Assembly: GCA_958450865.1 (NCBI GenBank)
Contig: CAUDNY010000001.1
Location: 62,001 to 126,000 of the forward strand
DNA from: an uncultured Collinsella sp.
Lineage (GTDB): Bacteria > Actinomycetota > Coriobacteriia > Coriobacteriales > Coriobacteriaceae
DNA length: 64,000 nucleotides
Direction of reading: 5' to 3'
A program made the position numbers and the translations under genes. Below are positions 35,496 to 43,805 of this stretch, piece by piece; position 1 is the stretch's first letter; every line of letters starts with the position of its first letter. The notes beneath the pieces were generated by a model. That model was not told where the DNA came from, ran no database searches, and worked only from the letters and a program-made list of their open reading frames with translations.

Positions 35496-35512
35496 CCGCC
35501 GACGGGAGTAAT

Positions 35513-36679
35513 TTACTCAGCCGGGCAAATCTTCTTGAAGAGCTCGATGACGTCGTCGAGCGTCGCCTCGCGCGGGTTGCCCGGGAAGCAGGCGTCGGCC
35601 ATGGCGTCCTTGGCCAGGACCTCGATCTCGTCGGCCTTCATGGCCTCGCAGACGTGCGGGATGTTCACGTCGGCGGAAAGCTGCTTGACGGCGGCGATGG
35701 CGGCGTCGGCGGCCTCGTCGGTGCTCATGCCCGTGGTGTCAACGCCCATGGCGACGGCGACCTTGGCCAGGCGCTCGGTGCAAACCGGCTTGTTGAACTC
35801 CATGGCGATCGGCAGCAGCATGGCGCAGGCGACGCCGTGCGGGGTGTCGTAGTGAGCGGACAGGGTGTGAGCCATGGCGTGGTCGATGCCCAGGCCGACA
35901 TTGGAGAAGCCCATGCCGGCGACATACTGGCCAAGAGCCATACCCTCACGGCCGGAGCCGGGCTTGCCGGACTTGGCCTCGGCAACGGAGTCGCGCAGGT
36001 TCTCGCTGATCAGCTTAATAGCCTCAAAGTGGAACATGTCGGAGAGCTCCCAAGCGCCCTTGGTGGTGTAGCCCTCGATGGCGTGGGTTAGAGCGTCCAT
36101 GCCGGTGGAGGCGGTCAGGCCGGCGGGCATGGAAGCCATCATGTCGGGGTCGACGACGGCGACCTCGGGGGCGTCGTTGGTGTCGACGCACACGAACTTG
36201 CGGACCTTCTCGGGGTCGGTGATGACGTAGTTGATGGTCACCTCGGCAGCGGTACCGGCGGTCGTCGGCACAGCGATGGTAAACACGGCGTGGTTCTTAG
36301 TGGGAGCAACGCCCTCGAGGCTGCGGACATCGGCAAACTCGGGGTTGTTGATGATGATGCCGATAGCCTTGGCGGTGTCCATGGAGGAGCCGCCACCGAT
36401 GGTCACGATAGCGTCAGCCTCGGCGGCCTTGAAGGCCTCGACGCCGTCCTTGACGTTCTGGATGGTGGGGTTGGGCTTAATCTCGGAGTAGAGGCTCCAA
36501 GCGATGCCGGCGGCGTCAAGCTCGTCGGTCACCTTAGCGGTAACGCCAAACTTGACCAGGTCGGGGTCGGAGCAGACGAAGATCTTCTTGTAGCCGCGAC
36601 GCTGGAGCTCGCCGGGGATCTCCTTGATGGCGCCGGAACCATGATAAGAAATGGTGTTGAGAACGAAACGATTAGCCAT
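35513..36679 (-). CDS. fucO: Iron-containing alcohol dehydrogenase, lactaldehyde reductase (FucO) type
   Basis: Group III Fe-dependent dehydrogenase that interconverts aldehydes and alcohols with NAD(H). 388 residues; start at 36679 (MANRFVLNTISYHG) with GGGAGG before it. The NAD-binding GGGSSMDTAKAIG lies at about 95-107. The Fe ligands are the Asp of VVDPDMM (about 193) and the His of DALTHAIEGY (about 200), IDHAMAHTL (about 263) and YDTPHG (about 277). The closest character is lactaldehyde:1,2-propanediol oxidoreductase, but no fucose or rhamnose genes are adjacent, so ethanol or another short substrate is possible. The upstream region has two related operator-like sites. Confidence 0.9.
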   Translation of the reverse strand: MANRFVLNTISYHGSGAIKEIPGELQRRGYKKIFVCSDPDLVKFGVTAKVTDELDAAGIAWSLYSEIKPNPTIQNVKDGVEAFKAAEADAIVTIGGGSSMDTAKAIGIIINNPEFADVRSLEGVAPTKNHAVFTIAVPTTAGTAAEVTINYVITDPEKVRKFVCVDTNDAPEVAVVDPDMMASMPAGLTASTGMDALTHAIEGYTTKGAWELSDMFHFEAIKLISENLRDSVAEAKSGKPGSGREGMALGQYVAGMGFSNVGLGIDHAMAHTLSAHYDTPHGVACAMLLPIAMEFNKPVCTERLAKVAVAMGVDTTGMSTDEAADAAIAAVKQLSADVNIPHVCEAMKADEIEVLAKDAMADACFPGNPREATLDDVIELFKKICPAE

Positions 36680-36737
36680 TGATAGCCTCCCATCGTGTGC
36701 GGGGCACCCATTACGCCCCACGCTATGAGTCCCATCC

Positions 36738-36794
36738 TAACGCTTTTGAAACAAAAAAACACGTGAGAACGTCAAAATTGTTAAAGCGTTTCAA
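36738..36794 (-). promoter_or_regulatory. Two LacI/CcpA-like operator sites upstream of the alcohol dehydrogenase
   Basis: TTAAAGCGTTTCAA at 36781-36794 and TAACGCTTTTGAAA at 36738-36751 share the AACGCTTT core and resemble cre or LacI-family operators. They flank a TTGACG hexamer on the minus strand. Spacing is about 43 bases, four helical turns. Confidence 0.45.
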
Positions 36795-36802
36795 CAGAAG
36801 AT

Positions 36803-36840
36803 AAAAAATATTGCGGCAAAGGGACAGCCCCTTTGCCGCA
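36803..36840 (-). terminator. Terminator of the DUF1275 gene
   Basis: Minus-strand stem GCGGCAAAGGG/CCCTTTGCCGC with a short loop, followed by an AT-rich tract with TTTTTT. It lies 5 bases after the stop. Confidence 0.8.
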
Positions 36841-36845
36841 TTCGG

Positions 36846-37562
36846 TTACTTTCGACAGCCCTCTTTCCAAGCCTCGGCCGCAACCTTCCAGCGAAAACGC
36901 AAGTCGCGCTCGCGGTCGATGAACATGATGGCAAACGCGACAAACAGCAGCACGCTCGCCACGACGATGGCGTGCAGGCCCATGCGCTCAATACACCAGT
37001 TGCCCAACACGGCGCCAAACACAAAGGTAAAGATCACGCCAAAGTACAGCAGGCCGTTTTCCAAAAAGCCGCGCTTGTGGGTGATGATGTAATCGTCCAC
37101 GTTTTGCAGCGCGTTGCGCAAGTTGCCGATACACATGGTCGTGGCGATGCCGTGACCGTGGATCTTGCGGAAGCTCTCGACTTGCATACCGCAGGCAAAC
37201 GAAGTAAGGCAGTTGGCGAGCAGGTTGAAATCGCCGCCCGGGATAAAGCTCACGCCCAGCAAGATAACGGCTTCAAAAAACACCGTCACCTGGCGCCAGT
37301 GAATCACGCTGCCAAACCGCTCGTGAACCAGGTCGGCAAGCATAATGCCCACGGCAAACGACACCACGGGGAAGAAATAGCGTCCCGCCAGCACCCAGTT
37401 GCCCTCCGAAATGCTCACGCCCACCAGCAAGATATTGCCCGTCTGCGCATTTGCGAAAACATGGTCGCGCCCAATGTACGAATAAACGTCCATAAAGCCA
37501 CCGGCGAGCGCCAAGATGATGCCCAGCTCAATAGACTCCGATATCTGCTTGGCACGCTGCAT
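36846..37562 (-). CDS. YoaK/DUF1275 family membrane protein
   Basis: 238 residues; start at 37562 (MQRAKQISESIELG) with AAGGAGG 10 bases upstream. Six hydrophobic segments. Family signatures GGFMDVYSYI and FANAQTGNILLVG are near the N-terminus (about 22-50), and CGMQVESFRKIHGHGIATTM and GNLRNAL lie in the middle. The family is broad and of unknown biochemical role, sometimes proposed as a transporter. It is divergent from the YgiQ gene. Confidence 0.9.
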   Translation of the reverse strand: MQRAKQISESIELGIILALAGGFMDVYSYIGRDHVFANAQTGNILLVGVSISEGNWVLAGRYFFPVVSFAVGIMLADLVHERFGSVIHWRQVTVFFEAVILLGVSFIPGGDFNLLANCLTSFACGMQVESFRKIHGHGIATTMCIGNLRNALQNVDDYIITHKRGFLENGLLYFGVIFTFVFGAVLGNWCIERMGLHAIVVASVLLFVAFAIMFIDRERDLRFRWKVAAEAWKEGCRK

Positions 37563-37815
37563 CGTCGTGCATCCTCCTTGTTGACGACTCTCTCGTGCGT
37601 TGGCGGAAACATAGCCGCCGTTCATACTGTAACCCATTGACAACATGGCGTGCGCGCGAGACGACCCCTTCGACACGGGGATACACAGTCTGGAAACAAA
37701 CGACTGGCTCAGCGACGCTCTCACTCACCAGCTCATGTACTCCACCAGTCTTTTTAGCCCCGCCCCAAAAAGACTGGTTACAATTACGTGCAGCATACAA
37801 ACACCGGGAGGGATC

Positions 37816-39957
37816 GTGGCAAAAAAGCCTCAGCACGCTCAGAACAACCAGCGCAGTCAGCAGGGCAAACAGGGCCAGCAGCAAAAGCGCGGCGGCAAGG
37901 CGCAGGCCACGGTCGCCCGCACCAAGCATTCCCAAGCGACGCCCGCCCGCCCCTGGCGACCGGGCCGCGACAAGTTCCTCCCCGTCAGCCGCGCCGACAT
38001 GGATGCGCGTGGCTGGGACCAGTGCGACTTTGTCTACATCTGCGGCGATGCCTACGTGGACCATCCGAGCTTTGGCATGGCCATCATCAGCCGCGTCCTC
38101 GACGCGCACGGCTACAAGGTGGGCATTATCTGCCAGCCCGACTGGACCGATCCCGCCAGCATCACCGTGCTCGGCGAGCCACGCCTGGGCTTTCTCGTCA
38201 GTGCCGGTAACATGGACTCCATGGTCAACCACTATTCGGTGACCAAGCACCGCCGCCACACCGACGCCTATACCCCTGGTGGCGAGGAAGGACACCGCCC
38301 CAACCGAGCCGTCACGGTCTACGGCAACCTCATCCGCCAGACGTTCAAGGAAGCCCCCATCATTATCGGCGGCATCGAGGCGAGCCTGCGTCGCCTGGCC
38401 CACTATGACTACTGGCAGGACAAGCTCAAGCGCTCGGTACTGCTCGACTCGGGCGCCGACATCCTCATCTACGGCATGGGCGAACACGCGATCGTCGAGA
38501 TCGCTGACGCGCTCGACGCGGGACTGCCTGTCGATCAGATCACCTATATCAACGGCACCGTCTACCGCACGGGTTCGCTCGACGAGGTCTACGACTACGA
38601 CCTGCTGCCCAGCTGGGACGACCTTGCCGCTGACAAGCTCAACTACGCGCGCAGCTTTAACGTGCAGCAGCAGAATATGGACCCCATCACCGGACATCGC
38701 CTGGTAGAGCCCTACCCCAACAGCGTCTATGTGGTGCAGAACCCGCCGTCGGCGACGCTCACCACCGACGAGATGGACGAGGTGGCAGAACTCCCCTACG
38801 CACGCGATTGGCATCCCGACTACGACGCAGCAGGCGGCGTGCCGGCCTTTGCCGAAATCAAGTTTTCCATTAGCTCCAACCGCGGCTGTTTTGGCGAGTG
38901 CTCGTTTTGCGCCCTCACCTTTCACCAGGGCCGCGTGCTGCAGATGCGAAGCCACGACTCGATCATGCGCGAGGCCGAGCTGCTCACGCGCGATCCCGAG
39001 TTTAAGGGCTATATCAACGACGTGGGCGGACCGACGGCCAACTTTAGCCGTCCTGCCTGCGACAAGCAGCTCAAGCACGGCGTGTGCAAGAACAAGCGCT
39101 GCCTGTGGCCGAGCGTGTGCAAGAACATGGTGGTCGACGAGAGCGGCTACACGCAGCTGCTGCGTGACCTGCGCCAGCTGCCGGGCGTCAAAAAGGTCTT
39201 CGTGCGCAGCGGCATCCGCTTCGACTACACCATGGCCGATGCCTCGGACGAGTTTTTGCGCGAGCTGCTGGAGTACCATGTCTCGGGCCAGCTACGCGTG
39301 GCACCCGAGCACGTGAGCGATGCGGTGCTCTCCGTGATGGGCAAACCGAGCCGCGCCGTCTACGATGCGTTCTGCCGTAAATTTGAACGCCTGAACCGCG
39401 AATACGGACTCAAGCAGTACGTGGTGCCATATCTGATCTCGAGCCACCCCGGCTCGACGATGAAGGAAGCCGTGGACCTTGCCGAAGCCGTGCGCGACAT
39501 GGGCTACATGCCCGAGCAGGTGCAGGACTTCTACCCCACCCCGTCCACCATGTCGACGTGCATGTACTACACCGGCGTTGACCCGCGCACCATGGAGCCG
39601 ATCTACGTGGCGCGCGACCCGCACGAGAAGGCCATGCAGCGCGCGCTCATCCAGTATCGCAAGCCCGAGAACTACAAGCTCGTGCGCGAGGCGCTGGAAA
39701 AAGCCGGGCGTCGCGACCTGATCGGCTACACCAAGCATTGCCTAATCCGTCCCGTGCCGCCGCGCCCGGGCGAGACGTCTGCCGGCGGCGGGCATGGCAC
39801 CGGCAAGAAAGGCGGCAAACCGCACGGTGGTGCTGGCGGCAAGGGACCCAAAGGCAGCAAGGGGCACGGCGGCATGTCGCGTGCACAGAACACTGCCGGG
39901 CGTAATCGCGCGGCCCAGGGGCGTCAGGGCGCCAACGGAGGCGGGCGTCGCAACTAG
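37816..39957 (+). CDS. YgiQ family radical SAM protein
   Basis: About 713 residues. GTG at 37816 is preferred as start (GGGAGG 4-5 bases upstream); a longer frame exists but includes promoter-like DNA. The N-terminus is basic and Gln-rich (KKPQHAQNNQRSQQGKQG). The radical SAM cluster is CFGECSFC at about residue 365 (SSNRGCFGECSFCALTFHQG). A B12-binding-like Rossmann region comes first (CGDAYVDHPSFGMAII). A second Cys group (CDKQLKHGVCKNKRCLWP) is typical of YgiQ. The C-terminal 65 residues are Gly/Lys-rich and disordered. YgiQ enzymes have no proven substrate. The gene overlaps its convergent neighbour by four bases. Confidence 0.93.
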   Translation: MAKKPQHAQNNQRSQQGKQGQQQKRGGKAQATVARTKHSQATPARPWRPGRDKFLPVSRADMDARGWDQCDFVYICGDAYVDHPSFGMAIISRVLDAHGYKVGIICQPDWTDPASITVLGEPRLGFLVSAGNMDSMVNHYSVTKHRRHTDAYTPGGEEGHRPNRAVTVYGNLIRQTFKEAPIIIGGIEASLRRLAHYDYWQDKLKRSVLLDSGADILIYGMGEHAIVEIADALDAGLPVDQITYINGTVYRTGSLDEVYDYDLLPSWDDLAADKLNYARSFNVQQQNMDPITGHRLVEPYPNSVYVVQNPPSATLTTDEMDEVAELPYARDWHPDYDAAGGVPAFAEIKFSISSNRGCFGECSFCALTFHQGRVLQMRSHDSIMREAELLTRDPEFKGYINDVGGPTANFSRPACDKQLKHGVCKNKRCLWPSVCKNMVVDESGYTQLLRDLRQLPGVKKVFVRSGIRFDYTMADASDEFLRELLEYHVSGQLRVAPEHVSDAVLSVMGKPSRAVYDAFCRKFERLNREYGLKQYVVPYLISSHPGSTMKEAVDLAEAVRDMGYMPEQVQDFYPTPSTMSTCMYYTGVDPRTMEPIYVARDPHEKAMQRALIQYRKPENYKLVREALEKAGRRDLIGYTKHCLIRPVPPRPGETSAGGGHGTGKKGGKPHGGAGGKGPKGSKGHGGMSRAQNTAGRNRAAQGRQGANGGGRRN

Positions 39958-40865
39958 GGCAGCGGCGCGCTCGCTGCGCCCATCCCACACGCGTGGCGCA
40001 GCGAGCGCATAGCCTCAACGAGGATGACGCCGGCGATAGCGACCGTGATTACCACGTCGAGCGGTGTGTTCACAAACCACAACAGACCCATCAGGTACGA
40101 CCCGGCGTTAAAGGCAAAGTGCAGCAGGATCGTGTAGCGGAGCTTTCCAGTGGTCACGAGCACCCAGCCAAAGATGAGGCCGGCGGCACCCGCATAGCAG
40201 CCCTGCACCCAGTTCATGTGCATAAAACCGAAGATTGCCGCCTGCAGCACAATCGCCGCGGCGATACCCCACGTGCTTGGTGCCGCCCAGGGCACCATGG
40301 CGCCGTCCTGCGCGCTCGCACGACGCCGGCGCTTCCAAAGCGGGCGGCACTGCGGATTAAACGCTCGTAGCGAAAACTCAAAAACAATGCCGCGCACCAG
40401 CAACTCCTCGCAAAACGGAGCGCCGAGCACCGTGGTCAGGACGGCAAGAAGGTTGGTATCGCCCAAGCCTGTTTCCTCGACGAGCTCGCTATAGTCTGCC
40501 GCAACCTCGGGCAGCAGCGACAGCACGCCGTCGCATAGGTAGCTAATGACCACCTGCATGGATAGGCCGATCACGACAACGTATGCGATGCGCTTCCATG
40601 CAGCATTTGCTCCCCCGCCGAGCGGGCGTTCACCTTGCCGGCGCGCCATGAAGGAGCGGGGCCACAGATAGCGCCACCACAGCAGCGCCATCAAAAACGA
40701 CGCCGTCTGAGCGGCGGCCTGAAACCATTGAATATCGAGATTGTCGATCGGGAAACCCGTCAGTGCCGACACGATGTCCAGCGCGGAGAACAAAACAATG
40801 CTCAGGGCAATATCGGCAGCGACGACACCAAAACAGGCAAGCGCCCAAATCATCGCATTGAGCAT
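39954..40865 (-). CDS. CPBP intramembrane metalloprotease (Abi/CAAX family)
   Basis: 303 residues, about eight transmembrane helices; start at 40865 (MLNAMIWALACFG) with GAGGAGG upstream. The three family motifs are visible: FCEELLVRGIVFE (about 170), FGFMHMNWVQG (about 235) and LLHFAFNAGSYL (about 270), whose Glu and His form the catalytic metal site. Members cleave membrane-embedded substrates, protect against bacteriocins or process prenylated proteins. Its substrate cannot be predicted. The stop codon shares the palindrome CTAG with the stop of YgiQ on the other strand. Confidence 0.9.
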   Translation of the reverse strand: MLNAMIWALACFGVVAADIALSIVLFSALDIVSALTGFPIDNLDIQWFQAAAQTASFLMALLWWRYLWPRSFMARRQGERPLGGGANAAWKRIAYVVVIGLSMQVVISYLCDGVLSLLPEVAADYSELVEETGLGDTNLLAVLTTVLGAPFCEELLVRGIVFEFSLRAFNPQCRPLWKRRRRASAQDGAMVPWAAPSTWGIAAAIVLQAAIFGFMHMNWVQGCYAGAAGLIFGWVLVTTGKLRYTILLHFAFNAGSYLMGLLWFVNTPLDVVITVAIAGVILVEAMRSLRHACGMGAASAPLP

Positions 40866-40924
40866 GCCAACCTCCTCAAAACCGTTCCCTAGTTCTACCA
40901 CAACTCGGCAGAGAGCTGATCCCA

Positions 40925-40948
40925 TGGGGACGGAGGAAAACGGATCAC
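40925..40948. repeat. GGACGGAGGAAAA element, copy 3
   Basis: TGGGGACGGAGGAAAACGGA followed by TCAC ends exactly at the stop codon of the DinJ-like gene. It matches copies at 28476, 28521 (reverse) and 41322. Confidence 0.75.
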
Positions 40949-41149
40949 TTATTGATGAGAATCGGGCGCAATGCCAAAGGCCCCGTTAGGCGAAATGTCG
41001 AACGGAAAGGTGCCGCAGCGATTAAACGCAGCGATAAACATGCGGATGGCGTTGGACGGCGTGGTGCCTACGAGCTGGGTTGCCGCCGCGAAGGCCGCCT
41101 TTTCCTCGGGCAAGACCTTCGCGACAACCGGGGTCATGTGTTCTGCCAT
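40949..41149 (-). CDS. RelB/DinJ-like antitoxin, orphan
   Basis: 66 residues; start at 41149 with AAAGGAAGC upstream. VVAKVLPEEKAAFAAATQLV followed by GTTPSNAIRMFIAAFNRCGTFPFDI is the ribbon-helix-helix plus helix pattern of DinJ/RelB antitoxins (TPSxAIRMF and the final PFD are diagnostic). The C-terminal toxin-binding part is short. No toxin gene is adjacent: downstream is the CPBP gene and upstream no YafQ/RelE frame. It may act as a stand-alone regulator or antitoxin to a distant toxin. A near-palindrome upstream could be its operator. The gene lies between two repeat copies. Confidence 0.75.
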   Translation of the reverse strand: MAEHMTPVVAKVLPEEKAAFAAATQLVGTTPSNAIRMFIAAFNRCGTFPFDISPNGAFGIAPDSHQ

Positions 41150-41263
41150 GGCGCTTCCTTTTTGAAACGACGGTGGTGCGGATAGATGCGGGCCACGCGG
41201 CTGGGCGACGGGCTGTGAAGGCAACCCGATTGGCCCGCATCTGAAGTTTGTTTCTACGGCGTT

Positions 41264-41292
41264 GGTATTACTTGGTATTCCTAAGTATTACC
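41264..41292 (-). promoter_or_regulatory. Operator-like near-palindrome upstream of the DinJ-like gene
   Basis: GGTATTACTT and AAGTATTACC are imperfect reverse complements separated by 9 bases. RelB/DinJ proteins usually bind such sites to repress their own promoter. Confidence 0.5.
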
Positions 41293-41321
41293 CCGCTGAT
41301 AGAATACCACACCCGACCCCA

Positions 41322-41346
41322 TGGGAGCGGAGGAAAACGAATCATT
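41322..41346. repeat. GGACGGAGGAAAA element, copy 4
   Basis: TGGGAGCGGAGGAAAACGAA followed by TCATT; two or three differences from copy 3. It lies between the DinJ-like gene and the ABC fusion gene. Confidence 0.65.
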
Positions 41347-41364
41347 TTGTTGCTGAGTTAGTAT

Positions 41365-42744
41365 TTAGAGCGTGATGATGTCCGAGATATCGAGGGCCTG
41401 AGCGTCGGCGACATCGTGCGAGGCAAGCAGCAACATACGGCCGTCGAGTAAGTCGAGCACGACCTCGGCGCATGCGTCGCGCGCAGCGGTATCTAAACCG
41501 GTAAAGGGCTCGTCAAGAATCACCGCGCCGCCCGGGCACAGCAGGGTGCGAGCGATCTCGACGCGACGGCGCTGCCCGCCCGAGAGCTCGGCCACGCACG
41601 CATGCACGTCGATCCCCGGCACCAGCAGACGCAACAGGGCTGCGGCACTCGAGGCATCCACGCGCGCGTCGGCGCACACCAGCACGTTATCCAAAGCAGA
41701 GGCGTCCTCAACCAGGCGCGTATCCTGAAACACCATCGAGCACGGCGTGCACTCCCCCGCCGCCAGCGCAAGCAACGTCGACTTGCCCACGCCCGAGGCG
41801 CCCATCACGCAGGCGCGCCCACCGGCAGACACATGAAGTACCAGTCCGTCGAGCGCCGGCGCCCAGGGCGCACGATCGCCCACAGCAAGCGCAAGCTCCG
41901 CCGCAGCCCTGCCGCCAGCAGAACCGCCCGCACGCCCGTGCAAGCCGCGTCCATGCGACAGCACCGCCGCACGCCACGCCGCGGGTCCCGAAGCCCGCAG
42001 CAACCACACCAGCACACGCTCGCATGCCCACGATGCCGCCACGACTAGCACGGTCCAAGCCAGCAGGTCAGCCGTCTCGATGAGCAGCTTCGCCTGATAG
42101 ATGCGTTCGCCCACGGTGCCCGTCACCATGCCGATCAGCTCCGCCGCCACACCGGCCTTCCAGCTCATGCCAATCACGGCGCGGGCGCACGAAAGCACAA
42201 ACGGCAGGACTTCGCGCCAGGTGTGGGCGCAAAACAGTCGCCAGCCCCGCACGCCATGCAGGCGGAACATCTGCTTCAGCGGCTTATCCACTTGCGCCAA
42301 GCCCTCGACCAGCGAAAAATACACGCCTGGAAGCGCCATCAAAAAGACCGCGGCGATGCTCACGCGCGCCGACCCCAACCAAATGAGCAGCAGGACCACC
42401 ACGCAGGCAACCGGTGTCGCCTTTACAAACGACAGCGCCGGAGCCACCAGGTGCGCAAACGCACGCGACCGCACCGAGACTCCCGCCAGCACGCCGCCGC
42501 ACACCGCGGCAAGCGCCAGCCCGCCCAGAATCCGCACACCCGAGCCCATCAGAATCGCCCAGGTACCGCCATCGCACGCCAGGCGCAGCAGCGATACCGC
42601 GACAGCGCCCGGCCCCGGCAAAATCAGCGGCTGTGCCACAAGACCCGCCACCAGCATCCACACGGCAAGCCAAAAGGCGGCGACGGCACCTGCTGCCGCC
42701 ACCGCCTTCATGCGCTCTGTCATTTGTCGAGCAAACGCACGCAC
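41365..42744 (-). CDS. ABC importer with permease and ATPase on one chain (SsuC-SsuB type)
   Basis: 459 residues. GTG start at 42744 with TTGGAG upstream, 3 bases after the lipoprotein gene. Residues 1-245 are a six-helix BPD permease of the SsuC/TauC/ThiX group (EAA-like loop KPLKQMFRLHGVRGWRLF). Residues about 275-459 are the ATPase: Walker A GASGVGKST (about 318), a Q-loop VFQD, signature LSGGQRRRVEIA, Walker B AVILDEPFTGLD and the switch His in LLLASHDVADAQ. The ATPase is shorter than usual. A single chain with both functions is rare for importers of this group, where SsuB and SsuC are separate. With the lipoprotein it forms a complete importer; the substrate is an organic molecule such as a sulfonate, nitrate or thiamine precursor analogue. 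Confidence 0.88.
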   Translation of the reverse strand: MRAFARQMTERMKAVAAAGAVAAFWLAVWMLVAGLVAQPLILPGPGAVAVSLLRLACDGGTWAILMGSGVRILGGLALAAVCGGVLAGVSVRSRAFAHLVAPALSFVKATPVACVVVLLLIWLGSARVSIAAVFLMALPGVYFSLVEGLAQVDKPLKQMFRLHGVRGWRLFCAHTWREVLPFVLSCARAVIGMSWKAGVAAELIGMVTGTVGERIYQAKLLIETADLLAWTVLVVAASWACERVLVWLLRASGPAAWRAAVLSHGRGLHGRAGGSAGGRAAAELALAVGDRAPWAPALDGLVLHVSAGGRACVMGASGVGKSTLLALAAGECTPCSMVFQDTRLVEDASALDNVLVCADARVDASSAAALLRLLVPGIDVHACVAELSGGQRRRVEIARTLLCPGGAVILDEPFTGLDTAARDACAEVVLDLLDGRMLLLASHDVADAQALDISDIITL

Positions 42745-42747
42745 GGG

Positions 42748-43803
42748 CTACTCCAAGTAGTAGAAATCGTCAGCCGGGAGCTTGCCGCCCACGGCGCTCG
42801 CATCCGCATCGGCCAGCACCTGCAGATACCCACCGAGCGCCGCCTTCATATCTTTCCCCGTCTGGCACACGAGCATGCACCCGGGAATCGCCTTTTCGGC
42901 AATCGTGGCGTTGTCCACGATGCCGGCATCGACCACGGCCTGCGCCCAGTCTGCCGGCGCCGCATTGACAGCCTTAACGCTCGCCGCATGGCAGCTCAAG
43001 AACTCCGCCACGGCCTCGGGATGTTCCTCGGCAAACGCGCGGCGCACCACGGTCACACCCGTCAGCAAGCGCGAGCCCGTGTCACCCGCCAGCTCATCCC
43101 ACACATCGGTCAGACTTACCGGCGCCGACAGTTTGCCTTCGCCCTTTGCGATGGCAGCGGTCTTGAACGGCTCGGGCAGCACGCCCACGGCAGACGGGTC
43201 GGCAAGCAGGGCCGACAGCACCTCGGTGGGCTCGCTCTTAAACTCGAGCGTCACCTGGCCGGTCAGGCCCGCGCGCTCCAGCAGGTAGTTCATGACGTAC
43301 TCCGGCGTGGTGCCCTTGCCCGTCATATAGACGGTATGGCCCGCCAGATCGCCAAACGAGGCTACACTCGCGTCGCCCGTCACAACGTTCAGCACGCCCA
43401 GCGTGTTGATGTCGATGACCTGCACCGCGCCCTCGGTCTTGTTGTAGAGCACGCTCGCCACGTTGGCCGGCACCAGGGCAATGTCGATATCGCCCTGAAT
43501 GACCTTGGGCACAATCTCGTCGGCGGCAGTGTTGATCGCAAAGTCGAACTCATTGTCCGTCTCGCCATCGGCTGCCTGGTCCATAAACTGTACCAGACCG
43601 ATCGAGGTCGGCCCCTTGAGCGAGGCGACGTGCACCTCGACCGGCTCTGCAGCAGCACCGGCGCCGTCCGCGGCAGCCGAGCCCGCGGCGGACCCGGCAC
43701 CGGCAGCCCCGCCGCCACAGCCCGCGAGCGCAAGCGACAGAGCGCCCGCGACGAGCGCCGAGGCAAACCCCCGGCGCGTCATCTCAACATCAAACGCGCG
43801 CAT
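42748..43803 (-). CDS. Substrate-binding lipoprotein of the ABC importer (NMT1/SsuA-like)
   Basis: 351 residues; start at 43803 (MRAFDVEMTRRGF) with GAGGGG upstream. The signal has a twin-arginine-like TRRGF and a lipobox LALAGC, so the mature protein is a lipid-anchored extracytoplasmic receptor. The body is a type II periplasmic-binding fold (VHVASLKGPTSIGLVQFM, VIQGDIDIALVPANVASVLY, GHTVYMTGKGTTPEYVM, GVLPEPFKTAA) of the NMT1/THI5-SsuA-TauA group. An Ala/Gly-rich linker follows the lipid Cys. It begins 2 bases after the hydrogenase stop, so translation is coupled to hydrogenase production. The ligand is unknown. Confidence 0.9.
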   Translation of the reverse strand: MRAFDVEMTRRGFASALVAGALSLALAGCGGGAAGAGSAAGSAAADGAGAAAEPVEVHVASLKGPTSIGLVQFMDQAADGETDNEFDFAINTAADEIVPKVIQGDIDIALVPANVASVLYNKTEGAVQVIDINTLGVLNVVTGDASVASFGDLAGHTVYMTGKGTTPEYVMNYLLERAGLTGQVTLEFKSEPTEVLSALLADPSAVGVLPEPFKTAAIAKGEGKLSAPVSLTDVWDELAGDTGSRLLTGVTVVRRAFAEEHPEAVAEFLSCHAASVKAVNAAPADWAQAVVDAGIVDNATIAEKAIPGCMLVCQTGKDMKAALGGYLQVLADADASAVGGKLPADDFYYLE

Positions 43804-43805
43804 CG

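Noticed and set aside
37645..37815. Longer N-terminus for the YgiQ protein
   Set aside because: The extra codons lack a ribosome site and cover a TACAAT promoter-like box; GTG 37816 has GGGAGG upstream.
39954..39957. Shared CTAG stop codons of YgiQ and the CPBP gene as a special signal
   Set aside because: A four-base convergent overlap of TAG codons is a simple consequence of compact packing.
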